Assembly (NCBI GenBank): GCA_035642095.1
Contig: DASQTB010000062.1
Location: 1-17,525, forward strand
Length of the DNA stretch: 17,525 bases
Direction of reading: 5' to 3'
DNA from: DASQTB01 sp035642095
Lineage (GTDB): Bacteria > Actinomycetota > UBA4738 > CALAEC01
Part shown: positions 7,591-14,917 of the stretch, piece after piece
Layout of the letters: every line of letters starts with the position of its first letter
How positions within the stretch are numbered: the first letter of the stretch is position 1
The notes under the pieces: model-generated
The model's input: the letters and a program-made list of their open reading frames with translations, nothing else
Told to the model about the DNA's origin: nothing
Databases searched by the model: none
Made by a program: the position numbers and the translations under genes

Positions 7591-8783
7591 GCACGCTTGC
7601 GAGGCGGGTCGAAGAAGGGCAGCGGAACGACCCGGGCGCCGACCCTGCGTCGCCTCGCTTCGACCGTCCACTCGACCTCCAGAGCGGTTCCTTCGGGTTC
7701 GTGCGAGGCCAGGACCGATGCAAGGCCGATCGTGCGCTTGAGGGTCGGGCTCCATGTCGTGCTGGTGACTCTCCCCACCTGCCGGCCACCGTGGAACAGG
7801 GGCACGTGGGCCCGGGACGCCTCCGCCGGCATCTCGGGGACGAGCCCGACCGAGGTGACCACCCGCTCGATGTCGTCCCAGTCGATGTCCAGACCCACCA
7901 GACGACGGGGGGGACCACCGGCGTCGCGCTCGGCCTCGAGGGCTCTTCGTCCCACGAAGGCGCCCGCCTTCATGAAGCTGACGAATCGCCCCAGGACTCC
8001 GAGCTCGAACGGCGAGTACGTCTGCTCGGGGATGATGGCGTGACGGGAGCTCGTGTAGTCGACGTCGATCAGGATCAGGCCGGCCTCGATCCGGGCCACG
8101 TCGAGGGCGAGCATCCCCACCGGACGGGCCCCGTAGCTCCGGCCGACGTCGATCAGCCCATCCCACAGCTCGGTCGCTCGTGCCGCATCGACCCACAGCT
8201 CGTAGCCGAGGTCGCCGGTGTAGCCGGTCCGGGTGACGTCGAGCTCGAGCTTCCCGATCCGGGTGGCCCGCCGGCGGAAGTACCCCAGGTCGTCCCACCC
8301 TTCGTCCGTGAGCGCGGCCAGGAGGTCGCGAGAGCGCGGGCCCTGGAGGGCCAGGGCGGCGACCTGCTCGGTCACCTCATGGACGTCGACGTCCAGTCCA
8401 CGGGTATTCATCCGGAGCCACCGGAGATTCGGCTCGGCGGCCGTCCACCGGAACCGCTGCTCGTCCAGGCGGGTGACCGTGCCGTCGTCGACGACCTTCC
8501 CGTCCTCATCGCACCACGAGGTGTAGACGACCTGGCCGACGGCGATCCTGGTGGCGTCCCGGGTGATGATCCGGTCCACCAATCGCTCCGCGTCCCGTCC
8601 GCCGACCAGATACTTGTAGAGTGGCGACACGTCGATCAGGGCCGCCGCCTCACGGATCGCGTTGTACTCGATGTCGTGGTGGTCGGCGTACGCGCTGGCC
8701 GCGAGGTAACCCGACCACTCCCTCCACTGCTGCTTCTGGTTCAGCGGGGCGGTGCGCTGGTGGAACGCGGTTCCGATGCTCAG
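7587..8783 (-). CDS. GcvT-family aminomethyltransferase, CTG start
   Basis: This 398-residue member of the glycine-cleavage T-protein/folate-dependent aminomethyltransferase family would transfer a one-carbon unit to tetrahydrofolate from an aminomethyl or methylated substrate. Visible family blocks are EYNAIREAAALIDVSPLYKY, DRIITRDAT, VALALQGPRSRDLLAAL, RTGYTGDLGYELWVDA and GAFVGRRALEAER. The conserved N-terminal block (GTAFHQRTAPLNQ and onward) lies before the first in-frame GTG (8630). The frame has no ATG, GTG or TTG in front of it. A CTG at 8783 has GAGGAG 7 nt upstream (8791-8796) and sits where homologues start, so CTG is taken as the start. The substrate is not known. It is not part of a glycine-cleavage operon here (no gcvH or gcvP), so a sarcosine-, dimethylglycine- or other demethylase-type role is possible. 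Confidence 0.82.
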   Translation of the reverse strand: MSIGTAFHQRTAPLNQKQQWREWSGYLAASAYADHHDIEYNAIREAAALIDVSPLYKYLVGGRDAERLVDRIITRDATRIAVGQVVYTSWCDEDGKVVDDGTVTRLDEQRFRWTAAEPNLRWLRMNTRGLDVDVHEVTEQVAALALQGPRSRDLLAALTDEGWDDLGYFRRRATRIGKLELDVTRTGYTGDLGYELWVDAARATELWDGLIDVGRSYGARPVGMLALDVARIEAGLILIDVDYTSSRHAIIPEQTYSPFELGVLGRFVSFMKAGAFVGRRALEAERDAGGPPRRLVGLDIDWDDIERVVTSVGLVPEMPAEASRAHVPLFHGGRQVGRVTSTTWSPTLKRTIGLASVLASHEPEGTALEVEWTVEARRRRVGARVVPLPFFDPPRKRA

Positions 8784-8790
8784 TGGTCTG

Positions 8791-8796
8791 CTCCTC
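8791..8796 (-). promoter_or_regulatory. Ribosome binding site that fixes a CTG start
   Basis: GAGGAG on the minus strand lies 7 nt before the CTG at 8783 and at no useful distance from any other possible start. It is the main sequence evidence that the aminomethyltransferase begins at CTG rather than at the GTG 51 codons further in. Confidence 0.6.
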
Positions 8797-8822
8797 GGTC
8801 GCCGTACCCTACTGCGCCTCCG

Positions 8823-9731
8823 TCAGGCGGGGGTGGCCACCTCCCCCCGGAGGTCCGCCCGCCGGGCGCTGAGCTCCGAGAGCGCCATCGCCCCGAGGAC
8901 CAAGGTGGCGCCCGCCCACTGGTGGGGCTCGAGCCGCTCCCCCAGCCACACGAACGAGATCGCCGCGGCGGAGACGGCCTCGCCGGCCAGGATGATGACC
9001 GCTCGGGTCGCCGTCACCACCTGCTGCCCGACGATCTGGATCGTGTAGGCCACCCCGGATCCGAGGAGGCCGGTGATGGCCAGCATCAGCCAGACCTCGC
9101 CGGTGTCGGGGGCCCGGAATCCGATCGGGATCAGCACGACGAGGTGGAACAGCGCGGTCGCCCCCATCTGGGCCAGGGATAGCAGCACGCTGTGGTGGCG
9201 CTCCCCGAAGTACTCCACCCCGACCACGTGCCCCGCCCAGGCCCCCGCCCCCGCCAACACCAGGAGGTCCCCGAAACGGATCCGGAGGTCGTCCAGGGCC
9301 GGGATGGACAGGAGGGCCATCCCCAGCACGGACACCGCGACCGCCATCCACGCCGCCCGGCCCGTGTGCCGCCGGAACAGGATCATTCCCAGGATCGGGG
9401 TGAACACGACATAGAGCCCGGTGATGAATCCGGCATTGGTGGCCGTCGTTCGGGCCAGTCCCTCGGTCTGGAGGACGTATCCCAGGAAGATCAGGGACCC
9501 GAGAAAGAGTCCCGGCCCGATCACCCTCCGGACCGAGGCCGCGGTGAGCTCCCGGCGGGCCACGAACGGCACGGCTACCAGGATCGTCAGGAATCCCAGC
9601 AGCCTGGTCCAGAACATGAACGGGAATACGCCGATGGCCTCCAGCCCGACCTTCGCCGCCGGGAACGTGGCCCCCCACAGGATCGGGGTGACGAACAGCA
9701 GGAGCCCGGGATCCATCCGCCGTCGAGGCAT
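8823..9731 (-). CDS. EamA/DMT-superfamily transporter
   Basis: This 302-residue inner-membrane protein is made almost entirely of hydrophobic helices, about ten, arranged as two EamA repeats. Markers are LLLFVTPILWGATFPAAKVGL at the N terminus, TTATNAGFITGLYVVFTPILG at the end of the first repeat, and VATRAVIILAGEAVSAAAISFVWLGE in the second. DMT transporters export or import small metabolites such as amino acids; the substrate cannot be read from sequence. The ATG at 9731 is chosen because a TACGCT -10 box lies exactly 7 nt upstream and the protein starts just before the first helix. The gene follows the amidohydrolase by 50 bp and precedes the aminomethyltransferase by 39 bp. It may move an intermediate of this amino-acid-handling locus, which is inference. 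Confidence 0.88.
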   Translation of the reverse strand: MPRRRMDPGLLLFVTPILWGATFPAAKVGLEAIGVFPFMFWTRLLGFLTILVAVPFVARRELTAASVRRVIGPGLFLGSLIFLGYVLQTEGLARTTATNAGFITGLYVVFTPILGMILFRRHTGRAAWMAVAVSVLGMALLSIPALDDLRIRFGDLLVLAGAGAWAGHVVGVEYFGERHHSVLLSLAQMGATALFHLVVLIPIGFRAPDTGEVWLMLAITGLLGSGVAYTIQIVGQQVVTATRAVIILAGEAVSAAAISFVWLGERLEPHQWAGATLVLGAMALSELSARRADLRGEVATPA

Positions 9732-9738
9732 GGCGCGA

Positions 9739-9744
9739 AGCGTA
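9739..9744 (-). promoter_or_regulatory. -10 box of leaderless DMT-transporter promoter
   Basis: TACGCT on the minus strand is followed by 7 nt and then ATG, with no ribosome binding site. It is one of five such arrangements in this window. Confidence 0.6.
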
Positions 9745-9781
9745 GAGGATGGTTCCGCCCCCGGCTTCCACCGAGCCCGGT

Positions 9782-11287
9782 TTACCGGGCGTGCACCTCG
9801 CGTCCCCGGGAGACGGTGAGGACCGGTCGGACCGTCCGAGGATCCTCCACCACGAACGGATCGTCCTCGTACGCCGCGAAGTCCGCCGCCGCTCCCGGCT
9901 CGAGGCTGCCCTTCTTCTCGAGATGGGCCAGCCGGGCGGCACCCACGGTGCACAGGCGGATGGCCTGCTCCCGGTTCAGCCGTTGTTCCCGATCGTGGTG
10001 GTGCTCAAGGGCCCATACGGCCAGCATCGGATCGAGCGGGGTGACCGGCGTGTCCGAACCGCCGCCCACCTCGAGTCCCCGCTCCACCAGCGTCCTGAAC
10101 GGATTCATGCCCGCCGCCCGCTCGGGGCCCAGGCGGCGTTCGTACATCCGCCCGGCCCCGCCCCACAGGGCATCGAAGGCCGGCTGGACTGAGATGGCCA
10201 ACCCCAGCATGGCCGCCCGCTCCACCTGTCCGGGCGAGGCCATCTCGAAGTGCTCCAGGCGATGGCGGCGGGCGCGGAAGTGGCGTCGTTCCCTGCTCCC
10301 CAGCGAGCCGTAGACCCGCTCCCATACCCGGAGCGACTGCTCCACGGCGGCGTCGCCGATAACGTGCAGGCCGGACTGGAATCCTGCGAGGTGGGCGTTG
10401 TGCAGGAACTCGGCCAGCTCGTCGTCCTCGTAGGCCAGCTCGCCGGTACCCGCCGCGTCCTCGTACGGGGCCTGGAGGGCAGCGGTGCGGGCTCCGATCG
10501 ATCCGTCGAGGAAGAGGTCCCCGCCGATCCGCGGATAGGAGAGGTCCATGACGTACGGGATGTCTCGGTCCGCGATGTACGTCACTAGATCGACGGGGAG
10601 GTCCTCCTGTTGATCCAACAAGACCTCGACGTCCCGCCGGCCCCGCTTGTCGGGGACGGCCATCTCGTGCACACAGGTGACGCCCCTCGATGCCGCCAGG
10701 GCCGCCGCCCGGAGCTGAGCATCCTGGATTCGGCGATCCGGCAACGATTCGAAGTACCACCGCTGGGCCCGGGCGTTTGCCTCGCCCCGGAGGACGCCCG
10801 TCGCCGAGCCGTCCTCCCCACGCTGAACTCCGGGCAGGCTCTCGGTCCCCGAGGCCAAGAGGAAGGCGGAGTTGGCCACGCTGATGTAGCCATCGGCCCG
10901 GACCAGGAGCACCGGTTCCCCGCAGATGAAGTCGAGCTCCTCACGGGTGGGGAGCTCGGGGGTGGGCCACCGGGTCTCGTCCATCCCCTGAACGAGCAGC
11001 GGCACCTCGGCGGACCGCAGCTGTCGGACCCGAGCCAGGGCCTCCTGCCGCGATGCGGCTGCGGACACATCCAGGCCGGACAAGCTCATGCCGGTACCGG
11101 AGAGGTGCACGTGGGCGTCGACGAACCCGGGAAGGATGGTCGTTCCCGGAAGGTGGACGGTTCGGTCGGCGGGGGGAGGCTCCCCGAGCCCGACCCGCTC
11201 GACGTGCCGCTCGTCGACGAGGAGCCACTCCCCCTCGGCGAACAGGGCCAGCGTGCGCACGCGGGACGCCCGGTAGAGCGTCTTCAC
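9782..11287 (-). CDS. Amidohydrolase family 3 (YtcJ-like) metal-dependent hydrolase
   Basis: This 501-residue member of the amidohydrolase superfamily resembles the YtcJ/amidohydrolase-3 group, which hydrolyses amide or related bonds using a metal in a TIM barrel. Visible are the N-terminal beta-sandwich, GFVDAHVHLSG (residues 54-64, metal ligands His59 and His61), GGDLFLDGSIGARTAAL, GLHVIGDAAVEQ and RHRLEHFEM with later metal-site His residues, the SDTPVTPLDP strand bearing the catalytic Asp, and the C-terminal GSLEPGAAADFAAYEDDP that completes the sandwich. No signal peptide is visible, so it is likely cytoplasmic. The GTG start is supported by the start of the sandwich and a TATCGT -10 box 6 nt upstream. 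Substrate unknown; an N-acylated amino acid or cyclic amide would suit the neighbours (M20 peptidase, transporter). Confidence 0.88.
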   Translation of the reverse strand: MKTLYRASRVRTLALFAEGEWLLVDERHVERVGLGEPPPADRTVHLPGTTILPGFVDAHVHLSGTGMSLSGLDVSAAASRQEALARVRQLRSAEVPLLVQGMDETRWPTPELPTREELDFICGEPVLLVRADGYISVANSAFLLASGTESLPGVQRGEDGSATGVLRGEANARAQRWYFESLPDRRIQDAQLRAAALAASRGVTCVHEMAVPDKRGRRDVEVLLDQQEDLPVDLVTYIADRDIPYVMDLSYPRIGGDLFLDGSIGARTAALQAPYEDAAGTGELAYEDDELAEFLHNAHLAGFQSGLHVIGDAAVEQSLRVWERVYGSLGSRERRHFRARRHRLEHFEMASPGQVERAAMLGLAISVQPAFDALWGGAGRMYERRLGPERAAGMNPFRTLVERGLEVGGGSDTPVTPLDPMLAVWALEHHHDREQRLNREQAIRLCTVGAARLAHLEKKGSLEPGAAADFAAYEDDPFVVEDPRTVRPVLTVSRGREVHAR

Positions 11288-11293
11288 GGGGGC

Positions 11294-11299
11294 ACGATA
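11294..11299 (-). promoter_or_regulatory. -10 box of leaderless amidohydrolase promoter
   Basis: TATCGT on the minus strand is followed by 6 nt and then the amidohydrolase GTG. It lies in the 15-bp gap after the reverse transcriptase stop, so the amidohydrolase probably has its own transcript even though the genes are tightly packed. Confidence 0.5.
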
Positions 11300-11302
11300 C
11301 GC

Positions 11303-12019
11303 CTACGCGGAGGTTGATTGGCGCCACCGGCGCGGTCGATCGATGAGCGAGCTGCCGCCGCCCGGCCAGATGAGCGCGGAGCACCCGGCTAGGCTCGTAG
11401 TCTTGGAGAGCGACCGGCACAACCCGAGGCGATCGAGCGCCTCGTCCAGCCGGTCGACGAGCTGCGCGGCGTGACGGTTCGATCGCACGCCGAGCAGATA
11501 GTCGTCGACCCACCGGAGGAAGGGGATGCCCTCCAGGGTCGCGTCCACAGGACGCAGCACGGCGTTCGCCATGATGGCCGAGCCGGGCGGTCCGATCGGA
11601 AGGCCGACATAGCCCTCACTCCCCCACCCTTCCAGTAGATCGGCCCCGTGCGAGGCAGCGGCGCGGTCGACCGAGGCGTCCAGGAGCGCCCGGTACAGGG
11701 CAGACGGATCGACCGACGGATAGAACGAGGTCACATCCGTCCTGACCAGGACCGGCGAACCGCGGCCGAGTCGACGGGCGGCTGTTCTGGCCACCGCCAG
11801 GGCCGGCTGCCATGGCGCCAGACGCCACGTTCCCCGGCCGATCACAGCCCGGTTGCCCAGGACGGCGGCGCTCAGCCGCGGTTCGACCGCCGCGGCGACC
11901 CGGCCGGCCAGATGGGTCCACCGAGCGTGATCCCGTCGAGACAGCCCGGCCATCCGGCGGATACCACCGCTTCGCTTCAGCTCCGAACGAGCGTCGATGG
12001 GATCGACCGAGAGCGCCAC
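11303..12019 (-). CDS. Compact stand-alone reverse transcriptase (RNA-directed DNA polymerase-like)
   Basis: The protein carries the ordered motifs of prokaryotic reverse transcriptases. Motif A is DVTSFYPSV (Asp95). Motif B is GLPIGPPGSAIMANAVL (residues 139-155). Motif C is RWVDDYLLG (Asp172, Asp173). Motif D is LGLCRSLSKT (Lys206). An N-terminal fingers segment contains VEPRLSAAVLGNRA. All three catalytic aspartates are present, so it could be active. The YxDD box reads WVDD. Only 32 residues follow Lys206, so the thumb and any C-terminal domain of group II intron, retron or DGR enzymes are missing or very reduced. GTG 12019 is chosen because GGGGAGG lies 5 nt upstream. An ATG at 12088 would add 23 low-complexity residues. 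It follows the M20 gene by 115 bp. No maturase, protease, variable repeat or toxin partner adjoins it. Class uncertain; it most resembles ungrouped RTs. Confidence 0.8.
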   Translation of the reverse strand: MALSVDPIDARSELKRSGGIRRMAGLSRRDHARWTHLAGRVAAAVEPRLSAAVLGNRAVIGRGTWRLAPWQPALAVARTAARRLGRGSPVLVRTDVTSFYPSVDPSALYRALLDASVDRAAASHGADLLEGWGSEGYVGLPIGPPGSAIMANAVLRPVDATLEGIPFLRWVDDYLLGVRSNRHAAQLVDRLDEALDRLGLCRSLSKTTSLAGCSALIWPGGGSSLIDRPRRWRQSTSA

Positions 12020-12023
12020 GTCT

Positions 12024-12045
12024 GCCTCCCCGGCCGGAGGGAGGC
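12024..12045 (-). promoter_or_regulatory. Hairpin burying the reverse transcriptase ribosome site
   Basis: On the minus strand GCCTCCC (12045-12039) and GGGAGGC (12030-12024) form a perfect 7-bp stem around an 8-nt loop. The 3' arm contains the Shine-Dalgarno sequence that sits 5 nt before the reverse transcriptase GTG. When folded, the mRNA would block ribosome entry, so expression may be kept low or need unfolding. Confidence 0.5.
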
Positions 12046-12088
12046 GCGGCCCCTGTGTTTGTACCCCGGCCGCTGCTGGGTCGGCCAT

Positions 12089-12102
12089 CCCCCTTCCGGG
12101 GG
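12089..12102 (-). promoter_or_regulatory. GNRA-capped hairpin after the M20 gene
   Basis: On the minus strand CCCCC-GGAA-GGGGG forms a five-pair G-C stem closed by a GGAA (GNRA-class) tetraloop, 32 nt after the M20 stop. There is no T-run after it, so it is not a standard intrinsic terminator. It could be an mRNA-stabilising end for M20 or part of a structured leader of the reverse transcriptase. Confidence 0.35.
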
Positions 12103-12134
12103 GTCCGCGCCATCGGGCGGGGGACGCGGCCGGC

Positions 12135-13475
12135 CTACGACGTAGCGGCCAGCCGCTCGAGGAGGAGCGCCTCGGCCAGGCAGTTCTTGCGGAAGTCGTC
12201 GAGCAAGAGGCTCTCGTTGGCCCCGTGGGCCCGGCCATCCGGATCCTCCACCCCCCACAGGAGGATCTGGGCCTTCGGGTAAGCGTCGGCGAACGCCTTT
12301 ACGAACGGGATGGTCCCGCCGGAACCGATCTCCACCGCATCGGCCCCCCACGCTTCCCTGAACGCCTGCCGGGCGCCGTCGAAGGCCGGCCCCCGAGTCT
12401 CGACGAGGAAGGGCCAGGCGGCGGCGCCCGACTCCACCCGGACCTGCGCGCCCCACGGCGCGTGCGTCTGCAGGTGCTCGACCAGGGAGGTCATGGCCCC
12501 GTCGGGGTCCTGGCCGGGGGCCAGCCGGAGGCTGACCTTGGCCCGGGCCACTGGGACCAGGACGTTGGCCGCCCCCTGGACCCGAGGGGCATCGATCCCG
12601 AGGACGGACACCGACGGGCGGGTCCACAGCCGCTCCGTCAGGGCGCCCTGGCCGATCTCTTGGAGGCCGTCGACGGCGCCCATCTCTCGGCGGAGGTCCT
12701 CATCGGTGAGATCAAGCGGATCGGTGGTCCCGCTGACCAGACCGGGAACGGCCACGTTCCCCCGCTCGTCGTGGAGCGTGGCCAGGAGGCGGCACAGCGA
12801 GGTGAGGGCGTCGGGAAAAACCCCTCCGTACATCCCGCTGTGAACGGCGTGGTCGAGGGTTCGGACCTCGACCTCGCAGTCGACCAGACCCCGCAGCTTG
12901 GTGGTCAGGCCCGGCACGCCGATCCGCCAATTGGTGACGTCCGCCAGGACGATCACATCCGCTCGAAGCTCGTCGCCGAACCGCTTCAGGAAGCGATCCA
13001 GGTTCGGCGACCCGACCTCCTCCTCCCCCTCCAGGAAGACCTTGACGCCGACCGGGGGCCGGCGGTCGTGGGCGAGCAACGCGGCCTGGTGCAGGGCGAT
13101 CCCGGCTTTGTCGTCGCAGGAGCCCCGCCCGAACAGCCGTCCGTCCCGTTCGGTCGGCTCGAACGGCGGAGACGTCCACTCCTTCGCGTCGCCGGCGGGC
13201 TGGACGTCGTGGTGGGCGTATAGGAGCACTGTCGGCCCTCCGTCCGCTGGGGGCAGCTCCCCGAACACGGCCGGGGGGACCCGATCCATCTCCAGGAGAC
13301 GCACGTCTCGGAGCCCCGTGGCCACAAGGATCTCCGCGCAGGCCTCGGCCGATCGCCGGACCGGCTCGGGGTCGAACCCGGGAAAGGCCACGGAGGGGAT
13401 GCGAATGAGCCGCTCGAGATCGCCTCGGACGGTGGGAAACGCCTCGTGGATGGCGGAGCGGAGATCCTCGGTCAC
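12135..13475 (-). CDS. M20-family metallopeptidase (dipeptidase/carboxypeptidase-like)
   Basis: This 446-residue di-metal M20 peptidase would release amino acids from dipeptides or N-blocked amino acids. Ligand motifs are in order: YAHHDVQP (His88), GRGSCDDKAG (Asp121/122), EGEEEVGS with the catalytic Glu (about residue 152), VLADV (Asp179), and HGANES near the C terminus with the last His. The dimerisation (lid) domain lies between about residues 190 and 320. The short spacing and DDKAG motif match the CNDP/ArgE-like dipeptidase group. The GTG at 13475 is the start because VTEDLRSAIHEAFPTVRGDL begins the family's first helix and a TACCCT -10 box lies 7 nt upstream. Sequence further upstream in this frame lacks similarity and overlaps kamA. 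It may feed lysine or other amino acids into the neighbouring pathway, which is inference. Confidence 0.9.
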   Translation of the reverse strand: MTEDLRSAIHEAFPTVRGDLERLIRIPSVAFPGFDPEPVRRSAEACAEILVATGLRDVRLLEMDRVPPAVFGELPPADGGPTVLLYAHHDVQPAGDAKEWTSPPFEPTERDGRLFGRGSCDDKAGIALHQAALLAHDRRPPVGVKVFLEGEEEVGSPNLDRFLKRFGDELRADVIVLADVTNWRIGVPGLTTKLRGLVDCEVEVRTLDHAVHSGMYGGVFPDALTSLCRLLATLHDERGNVAVPGLVSGTTDPLDLTDEDLRREMGAVDGLQEIGQGALTERLWTRPSVSVLGIDAPRVQGAANVLVPVARAKVSLRLAPGQDPDGAMTSLVEHLQTHAPWGAQVRVESGAAAWPFLVETRGPAFDGARQAFREAWGADAVEIGSGGTIPFVKAFADAYPKAQILLWGVEDPDGRAHGANESLLLDDFRKNCLAEALLLERLAATS

Positions 13476-13482
13476 GCGGCGG

Positions 13483-13488
13483 AGGGTA
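13483..13488 (-). promoter_or_regulatory. -10 box of leaderless M20 peptidase promoter
   Basis: TACCCT on the minus strand is followed by 7 nt and then the M20 GTG. It lies immediately after the kamA stop codon, so the peptidase can be transcribed apart from kamA. Confidence 0.55.
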
Positions 13489-14910
13489 TCAGGCGGGGGC
13501 CGAGACCCGTCCGGTCCCCGAGGACACCTGCCGCCAGTACTCCCTCCCCTCCTCGTCCAGAGTCCGGACGGGGTCGTAGTAGGGATACCGGTGCCGCAGC
13601 GCATCGGGATCGTCGAACTCGATCCCGGTCCGGTAGTTCTTGGTCCAGTACGAGATGCCCCGCACCCGGTCGTACTCCTCCACCATGTGCGTCCATCGCT
13701 TCCCGACGAACGGCACGTCCACCACGATCCTCGGCGTGGCGAAGCCCGGCAGGTAGCCCATGATGGCCTGCTGGAGCTGCTGAGCCTCCCACACAGCGGT
13801 CCGCCAGTGCTCGGAGTTCGGGATCATGTCGCACACATAGAAGTAGTAAGGCATGACCTTGGCCTGGTCGAGCAGCGTGAGGCAGAGGTCCAGGAGTTCC
13901 TTGGGCGTGGTGTTCACACCGCGAAGGAGGACGCCCTGGTTCCGCACGTCCCGGAGCCCCGTCCCTAGCAGCGCCCGGGTGGCCCTGGCCACCAGGGGCG
14001 TTACCTGTCGCGCATGGTTGACGTGAGTATGGATGGCGATGTCGACGCCGCGCTCCCGCGCCGTTCGGGCCATCCGTTCGCAGGACTCGAGGACGTCGGC
14101 CTGGAGGAAGTGCTGAGGGATGCCCATCAGCCCCTTCGTGGCCAGACGGATGTCCCGGATGTTCTCGATCTCCAGGAGCCGCATCACGAAGTCCTCGAGC
14201 CGGCGGATCGGCACGTTGGCCATGTCGCCGCCGGAGACGACGACGTCCCGCACCGAGGGGGTGCGGCGGAGGTAGCCGAGCATGTGTTCCCACCGTTCGT
14301 TCTGCTTCTCCTCGAACCGGTACTTCAGGATCTGGGGCGTGTCGTTGCCCACAAGGTCCATGCGGGTGCAGTGCCCGCAGTACTGAGGACACGTGGCCAG
14401 GAGCTCTGCCAAGACCTTCGTCGGGTAGCGGTGGGTCAGACCCTCCACGGCCCACATGTCGGCCTCATGCAGCGAGTCGCGGGAGGCCATCGGATGTGAC
14501 GGGAACTCAGGGTCGCGGTCGGAGTAGACGGGAAGCATGTACCGGCGGACGGGATCGGCCCACAGGTCGGTCTCGTCCATGGTGTTGAGCATCTGCGGGG
14601 GGATGAGCATCGACATGGTGGCCCGCTGACGCTGATCGCTCTCGAGGTCCTCCAAGAAGGCCTCGGTGGCCAGGTCTCCAAGCGCATCCTTGAGCTGACG
14701 GAGGTTCTTCACGGTGTGGGCTCGCTGCCATTGGGCGCTTTCCCACTGCTCCGGGGCCACGTCGCGATACCCGGGAAGGCGGCGCCAGTCGGGCTCGACG
14801 AATTCGCGGTCCAGCGGGTAGCGGAACGGCTGGTCGGCAGGGTGAGCGTGCGGGTCGCGGTGCCCTGGTCGCTCGGCGTTCATGGCTAGTCCCAGAACAG
14901 GATCCGTCAC
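13489..14910 (-). CDS. kamA: Lysine 2,3-aminomutase-like radical SAM/PLP enzyme
   Basis: This KamA-family radical SAM enzyme is expected to convert L-lysine to beta-lysine, the first step of the pathway. Numbering here is from the ATG at 14883 (464 residues). The [4Fe-4S] motif is CPQYCGHC (Cys165, 169, 172), followed by Thr and Arg174, the carboxylate-binding Arg position. Asp352 (YVCDM) and Asp389 (VVDVP) match the two aspartates that recognise the lysine side-chain amine in the clostridial enzyme, which favours lysine over glutamate. The PLP lysine motif PGGGGK is replaced by PFVGK (Lys395), one residue shorter. The C-terminal zinc cysteines are absent. The GTG at 14910 (473 residues) is preferred because a TAGAAT -10 box lies 7 nt upstream; the ATG at 14883 is the alternative. 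Substrate is likely but not certain. Confidence 0.87.
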   Translation of the reverse strand: MTDPVLGLAMNAERPGHRDPHAHPADQPFRYPLDREFVEPDWRRLPGYRDVAPEQWESAQWQRAHTVKNLRQLKDALGDLATEAFLEDLESDQRQRATMSMLIPPQMLNTMDETDLWADPVRRYMLPVYSDRDPEFPSHPMASRDSLHEADMWAVEGLTHRYPTKVLAELLATCPQYCGHCTRMDLVGNDTPQILKYRFEEKQNERWEHMLGYLRRTPSVRDVVVSGGDMANVPIRRLEDFVMRLLEIENIRDIRLATKGLMGIPQHFLQADVLESCERMARTARERGVDIAIHTHVNHARQVTPLVARATRALLGTGLRDVRNQGVLLRGVNTTPKELLDLCLTLLDQAKVMPYYFYVCDMIPNSEHWRTAVWEAQQLQQAIMGYLPGFATPRIVVDVPFVGKRWTHMVEEYDRVRGISYWTKNYRTGIEFDDPDALRHRYPYYDPVRTLDEEGREYWRQVSSGTGRVSAPA

Positions 14911-14917
14911 GGAGGCC

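Noticed and set aside
6289..8298. Minus-strand open frame of 669 codons opposite the second flavoprotein
   Set aside because: It has no recognisable motifs, and it overlaps the second flavoprotein and the aminomethyltransferase, both with strong family signatures. It is a GC-driven shadow frame.
7431..9182. Long plus-strand open frame of 583 codons opposite the aminomethyltransferase and transporter genes
   Set aside because: Its product is low-complexity Arg/Gly/Asp/Pro-rich with no domain. It is the antisense shadow of two well-recognised genes in very GC-rich DNA.
11303..11400. Frameshift as the cause of the short reverse transcriptase tail
   Set aside because: The other two frames around the stop do not continue a thumb-like sequence, and the amidohydrolase begins 15 bp further on. 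No lost domain is visible.
12020..12088. ATG at 12088 as the reverse transcriptase start
   Set aside because: It would add 23 residues of non-conserved sequence. Its G-run lies only 3 nt before the ATG, while GTG 12019 has GGAGG at 5 nt. It is not fully excluded.
12089..12102. Intrinsic terminator after the M20 gene
   Set aside because: The G-C stem is good, but there is no T-run on the downstream side of the minus strand, so it is listed only as a hairpin.
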